64,000 nucleotides of DNA from Hyphomicrobiales bacterium (GTDB lineage: Bacteria > Pseudomonadota > Alphaproteobacteria > Rhizobiales > Xanthobacteraceae), in NCBI GenBank assembly GCA_017305535.1, contig JAFKKN010000005.1:407756-471755 (forward strand). Reading direction: 5' to 3'. The notes under the pieces were generated by a model. That model was not told the DNA's origin and did not search any database. It saw nothing but the letters and a program-made list of their open reading frames with translations. Both the position numbers and the translations under genes were made by a program. Of this stretch, positions 60,416-64,000 are shown piece by piece (the first letter of the stretch is position 1; every line of letters starts with the position of its first letter).

Positions 60416-60466
60416 GACTGCGATAGTTTTGTCTGCCGCATGCAGGCGAATCGAAAGCAATAATTC

Positions 60467-60498
60467 AAAAACTCCGTCTCTTGCGAGACGGAGTTTTT
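60467..60498. terminator. Bidirectional intrinsic terminator between fpr and dctP
   Basis: ACTCCGTCTC pairs with GAGACGGAGT across a TTGC loop, flanked by A and T runs on both sides, so it can end both convergent transcripts. Confidence 0.9.
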
Positions 60499-60507
60499 TC
60501 ATGGACG

Positions 60508-61545
60508 TCAGTTCTTCGCTTTCAGCCCGCCCTGAAATGCATTGAGAACTTCGCTGCCCTTCTTGCCGCGCTTGTCCAGCCCCTTCGCCCATTCCTGGCT
60601 GACGCTGGCGAGTTTCTCCGCAAGCTGCTTGTGATCGGCATCAGACAGTTTCACGAAGGTCACGCCGCCGGCTTTGATTTTTTCGATATCCGCGGCTTCG
60701 CGCTCGTCGGCGATCTTGCAGCCATGTTGTGTCGCCCAGTCGCCGGCTTCGTCCATCGCTTTTTTGACGTCCGCCGGCAGCGCATTCCACTTGTTGATGC
60801 TGATCATGTAGGTGACGATGAAGGAGCCGAAATTCTCGCCGATCGTCGCGTACTTGACCTGCTTGGTCAAATCGTAGGGCGGGATGCTCGAGTGCGGGAA
60901 CAGCATGCCGTCGACGGTGCCACGCGCGACGGCCTCGCGCACTTCAGGCGTCGGAATCTGCACGGGCGTTGCGCCGACTGCACGTACGGCCAGTTCCTTG
61001 GCGCCGCCGGATGTCCTAATCTTCTTGCCCTTCGCGGCGTCGAGCGAGGTGATGTTGTCCCTGGCCATGTAGAGCTGGTAGGGCGGCAACACCAGCACGA
61101 ACAAAGCGCGCATTCCGTTCGGTGCGAACTCGATCTTGTCGAGCGCCCCGCCGGGCTTCGCGATATTCCAGAATGCCATGGTGCCCTGACAGGATGTCGA
61201 GAATGCCTCGGGTAGTTCGGCCACCGCCGCGAGCGGCAGCTTGTCGCCGACGAACGACGGCGCGACATAGCCGATATCGACAACGCCGGTCTGGGTCAGC
61301 GACAACAGATCCTTCGCCTTGCCGAGTTGCTCGGCGGGGAAATACTGGAAGCTGACCTTGCCGCCGGTCAGTTCCTTCATCTTCTCCATCCACGGCTTGG
61401 TCTGGTTCTCGGCGATGTAGTGTCCGGTCGGAAAGGAATCCGCGACGCGCAGTGCAGTCTGCGCCATCGTGGCTCCACTCCACAGCACGGCGGCGGTCAA
61501 TGCGGCGGTGGATGCTGTGAGACGCGACAATTGCTTTCCGGTCAT
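60508..61545 (-). CDS. dctP: TRAP transporter substrate-binding protein (DctP family)
   Basis: A 345-residue periplasmic binding protein with a signal peptide (ending MAQ). The conserved Arg that binds the substrate carboxylate is in KKIRTSGG (about 175), and EVREAVARGTVDG is typical. Preceded by GAGAGG. It presumably binds an organic acid; nearness to the nicotinate genes makes nicotinate or a dicarboxylate intermediate possible. Confidence 0.9.
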   Translation of the reverse strand: MTGKQLSRLTASTAALTAAVLWSGATMAQTALRVADSFPTGHYIAENQTKPWMEKMKELTGGKVSFQYFPAEQLGKAKDLLSLTQTGVVDIGYVAPSFVGDKLPLAAVAELPEAFSTSCQGTMAFWNIAKPGGALDKIEFAPNGMRALFVLVLPPYQLYMARDNITSLDAAKGKKIRTSGGAKELAVRAVGATPVQIPTPEVREAVARGTVDGMLFPHSSIPPYDLTKQVKYATIGENFGSFIVTYMISINKWNALPADVKKAMDEAGDWATQHGCKIADEREAADIEKIKAGGVTFVKLSDADHKQLAEKLASVSQEWAKGLDKRGKKGSEVLNAFQGGLKAKN

Positions 61546-61585
61546 GTTTTTCCTCTCTGGCTAGTCTTCTTGAAGGCGGTAGCGA

Positions 61586-62875
61586 TCAACGCTGCATTGT
61601 CGACGGCAGCCACAGTATGATCGACGGAAACACCGTGAGCAAAAAGATCACGATGAGGTGGGCGATGACATGCGGCATCACGCCACGGAAAATCTCGCCG
61701 AGCGGGCGACGCGTGTAGCGTGCGACGACGAACACGTTGAGGCCCATTGGCGGCGTGACCATGCCGACTTCTGCTGTCACGATGACGATGACTCCGAACC
61801 ACACCGGATCGAAGCCCAGTGCTACGACCACCGGCAGTACCACCGGCACGGTAAGGATCAGGATGGCGATCTGATCCATGAAGAAGCCGAGCACGATGTA
61901 GCCGAACAGGATCAGCGCGATAATCACCCATCGCGATGTGTTGAGATCGCCGACAAAGCGCACCAGATCCTGCGTGGTCTGCGTCAGTGTGAAGAAATAG
62001 CCGAAGATCTGCGCGCCAAGGATGATCATGACGATCATGCAGCTCGTGCGGGTTGCATCGATCAGCGCGATCCGCAGCGTCGGAATTGTCAGCTTGCGTT
62101 CCCATAGCGCCAGCAGCATCGCGCCGAATGCACCGATGCCCGATGCTTCCGTCGGCGTGGCAACGCCGAGATAGATCGAACCGGTGACCGCCGCGAACAG
62201 GATCAGCAGCGGGCCGACGACTTTCAGCGCACGGATTTTTTCCATCACGGTGTAGGAACGCCCCGCCGGCGCGCGGCCGGGGTCCTGCCATACCAGGAAC
62301 GCGACCGTGAGGATGATCGTGAGAGTGACGAGAATGCCGGGAATGACGCCGCCGATCAGCAGATCGCCGATGCTGACATCGGCGATGATGCCATAGAGAA
62401 TCAATGCGATGGACGGTGGAATCAGCATCGCAAGCGTGCCGGAAATCGCCACCACACCGGTCGCGAGCTTTGGCTCGTAACCCTGTTTGAGCATCGCCGG
62501 TACGGTGGTTGATGCCAGTGTCGCGGCCGCCGCGGTGCTGGAACCCGAAATGGCACCGAAGCCCGCGCCCGCGATCGCGGTCGCCATCGCAAGACCGCCG
62601 CGCAATCGTCCGACCCAGGCCGAAGCGGCGGTGAACAGATCGTCCGCGACGCCCGAGAGGATGACGAACTCCGCCATCAGGATGAACATCGGAATGGTGA
62701 TGATTTCATACGAATTGGCGACGGAGAACGCCGTCGTCTTGAGAATGCCGAGCACCATCGACAGGCCGCCGATCATGTAAAGACCGACGGCGCCGGCGAT
62801 CGCCATGGCAAAGGCGACCGGCGTGCCGAGCATCAACAGGACAGCAAGAACCAGACATCCGATCAGGGTGATCAT
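61586..62875 (-). CDS. dctM: TRAP transporter large permease (DctM family)
   Basis: A 429-residue membrane protein with about 12 helices. The family segments AGAGFGAISGSSTAAAATLASTTVPAM and GVATPTEASGIGAFGAML are intact. It overlaps dctQ by four bases (ATGA) and is followed by dctP. Sodium-driven uptake is expected. Confidence 0.93.
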   Translation of the reverse strand: MITLIGCLVLAVLLMLGTPVAFAMAIAGAVGLYMIGGLSMVLGILKTTAFSVANSYEIITIPMFILMAEFVILSGVADDLFTAASAWVGRLRGGLAMATAIAGAGFGAISGSSTAAAATLASTTVPAMLKQGYEPKLATGVVAISGTLAMLIPPSIALILYGIIADVSIGDLLIGGVIPGILVTLTIILTVAFLVWQDPGRAPAGRSYTVMEKIRALKVVGPLLILFAAVTGSIYLGVATPTEASGIGAFGAMLLALWERKLTIPTLRIALIDATRTSCMIVMIILGAQIFGYFFTLTQTTQDLVRFVGDLNTSRWVIIALILFGYIVLGFFMDQIAILILTVPVVLPVVVALGFDPVWFGVIVIVTAEVGMVTPPMGLNVFVVARYTRRPLGEIFRGVMPHVIAHLIVIFLLTVFPSIILWLPSTMQR

Positions 62876-63438
62876 GCCGATGTCTCCCCCGCCGACAGCT
62901 CGGTTTCGGGCGGCGGTGGAAGCTCGACCAGCGCGTGCCCGGCGATGGCGGAGGCGAGGTGGCCGACGGTCCGATAAGCGGCGCGGAGCATGAGCGAGAG
63001 TGAGCCGAGAACAACGAAAAAGTAGGCCGGCCAGGTCGGCCACTGGATCACCGTCGGCGTCACCTCGTTATCGGTGAACGCCGTGGCCATGCGTTCCCAG
63101 GCTTCCCAGGCGATCATCGCGACGAGAACCGTCGTGAGCGCGTAGCCGATCGTCTCGCCGATATGACGCAGCCGCACCGGCATATGCGGTTGCAGGAGGT
63201 CGATGGCGATATGGCCGTGATGATGCAGCGTGTCGCCAAGCGCGAGAAAGAACACCGCGACCATCAGGTAGAGCGAGATGAGGTCGTAGGACCACGCGAG
63301 CGGCGCGGCGAAAACATAGCGCATGGTCACGTCGAGCATCACGGTGATCATCACCGCGAACATCGCAATGGCCGCAAGAGTGGAAAGCCCCCACTCGACC
63401 GATGACAATAGCCGGGAGAGCCGCGGCAAGGCGCCCAT
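62872..63438 (-). CDS. dctQ: TRAP transporter small permease (DctQ family)
   Basis: A 188-residue membrane protein with four helices (about 20-45, 55-78, 95-118, 135-158) and the family block ITVMLDVTMRYVFAAPLAWSYDLISLY. First gene of dctQMP. The C-terminal tail is Pro/Glu-rich. Confidence 0.9.
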   Translation of the reverse strand: MGALPRLSRLLSSVEWGLSTLAAIAMFAVMITVMLDVTMRYVFAAPLAWSYDLISLYLMVAVFFLALGDTLHHHGHIAIDLLQPHMPVRLRHIGETIGYALTTVLVAMIAWEAWERMATAFTDNEVTPTVIQWPTWPAYFFVVLGSLSLMLRAAYRTVGHLASAIAGHALVELPPPPETELSAGETSA

Positions 63439-63742
63439 GATCCATCCCCCCTCAAGTCCGCCGACAAGTCCGGCAGCTTCTTCTTGTCGCTCTATTTAGC
63501 CGGAAGATCTCGCGTCGCGCTACGGTCTTGGACTCAGCTGTGGATCATCCTTGAGGGCAGAGTGCCGCAATGGCGGCGATGCGTATTCGTGGCTATCTGA
63601 AATAGCGTGCGATCAACGCGGGGGCATTCCTATATCGCGGAAACAGAAAGAACCCTGCGTCTGCCTTCCGAGGCACGTTCCTCGCCCCAGTCACGCATCA
63701 ATCCCAAGGCCCGGCTCGGGATATTGTCCACCCGAAAAGAAA
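63439..63742. other. Noncoding stretch upstream of dctQ
   Basis: About 300 bases with no convincing gene; it must hold the dctQMP promoter. No copy of the TTNGTRTACNAA palindrome is seen here. Confidence 0.4.
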
Positions 63743-63787
63743 TGGCGCACCCGACACGATTCGAACGTGTGACCTTTGCCTTCGGAG
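63743..63787 (-). other. 3' fragment of a tRNA-Arg gene (probable attachment site)
   Basis: On the minus strand the 45 bases run from the anticodon loop (CTCCGAA, anticodon CCG) through the T arm (ACACG-TTCGAAT-CGTGT) to CGGGTGC-G-CCA. The 5' half is absent: the acceptor partner GCACCCG is not found upstream. This is the usual remnant left when an element integrates into the 3' end of a tRNA gene. The orientation puts the element on the right-hand side of the fragment. Confidence 0.75.
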
Positions 63788-63929
63788 CAATTTAGCCTGC
63801 CTATCCTAAATGCACGACAGGGCACGCTACAATGCGATATGTAACTGAAGATACTAGACAATTCGTATTTCCGCGCCGAACTGTCTATCCAGAATTTCGC
63901 TCCGATATCCATCCGGTTGCTTCCGTGGT

Positions 63930-63963
63930 GCTTCCGCGGAAGCAGCCCCTCACTAGCGAGGGG
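63930..63963. repeat. Two adjacent hairpins upstream of the integrase start
   Basis: GCTTCCGCGGAAGC (63930-63943) is a perfect palindrome. CCCCTC and GAGGGG (63946-63963) form a second hairpin whose right arm is the ribosome-binding site of the integrase gene. Confidence 0.55.
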
Positions 63964-63971
63964 AACACCTC

Positions 63972-64000
63972 ATGGCAAAGCTGACCAAGCGGATCGTGGA
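63972..64000 (+). CDS. Start of a probable tyrosine integrase, cut by the right edge
   Basis: Only nine codons are visible (MAKLTKRIV), preceded by GAGGGG. This opening is common among phage/island-type tyrosine recombinases, and the tRNA fragment 185 bases away fits. With so few residues the call depends on context. Confidence 0.5.

Noticed and set aside
63743..63818. Complete tRNA-Arg gene on the minus strand
   Set aside because: The T arm and 3' acceptor strand are present, but no matching GCACCCG acceptor strand or D arm is found upstream; only a 3' fragment can be supported.

Overview
The window is about 64 kb of high-GC chromosomal DNA. The likely source is an alphaproteobacterium of the Bradyrhizobium/Rhodopseudomonas/Afipia group. 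The grounds are the fixNOQP-type cbb3 oxidase genes, Nnr/FixK-type regulatory boxes, the homogentisate gene set, and many 'GTCATGGCCGGG...CCCGGCCATGAC' intergenic repeats. The genus is an inference from gene content.

Region 1 (1-20 kb) is an envelope and signalling region. It holds an unrecognised gene cut by the left edge, a small Cys-rich exported protein, two caspase-fold proteins lacking both catalytic residues, two paralogous efflux adaptors, an HAE1-type RND pump, two OmpA-domain proteins, an AsmA protein, a class III nucleotidyl cyclase and a CRP-like regulator. Three CRP-like sites (TGTGA-N6-TCACA type) lie nearby, which suggests a local cAMP-CRP circuit.

Region 2 (19.7-31 kb) is tyrosine/homogentisate catabolism: hppD, hmgA and fahA, an FAD monooxygenase, a DUF2783 protein, a metallo-beta-lactamase-fold protein with altered metal ligands, MarR and Lrp regulators, and CoA-transferases that could activate the acetoacetate produced.

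Region 3 (31-43.4 kb) is microaerobic and nitrogen-oxide respiration. It has ccoNOQP and ccoIS (without ccoG or ccoH), pseudoazurin, a DUF2249 protein, an alternative-oxidase-like protein, an NnrR-like regulator, NnrS and a redoxin. Four 14-bp boxes of the form TTG(C/T)G-N4-CGCAA precede the ccoN, pseudoazurin, alternative-oxidase/nnrR and nnrS promoters.

Region 4 (43.6-60.5 kb) is the most interesting. It appears to encode a hybrid nicotinate pathway. The first step is the aerobic-type cytochrome-c-linked NicAB hydroxylase. It is followed by enzymes of the clostridial (Eubacterium barkeri) route: a 6-hydroxynicotinate reductase-like protein and an enamidase. An ApbE-related UPF0280 protein, two tandem DUF1185 proteins, a Liv-type ABC transporter, a MarR regulator, an alpha/beta hydrolase and a ferredoxin-NADP reductase accompany them. 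A shared palindrome, TTNGTRTACNAA, occurs twice between nicA and the reductase operon and once between the enamidase and fpr. A TRAP transporter (60.5-63.4 kb) follows.

The right edge (63.7-64 kb) has a 3' fragment of a tRNA-Arg gene and the first codons of a probable integrase, the border of an integrated element that continues beyond the window.
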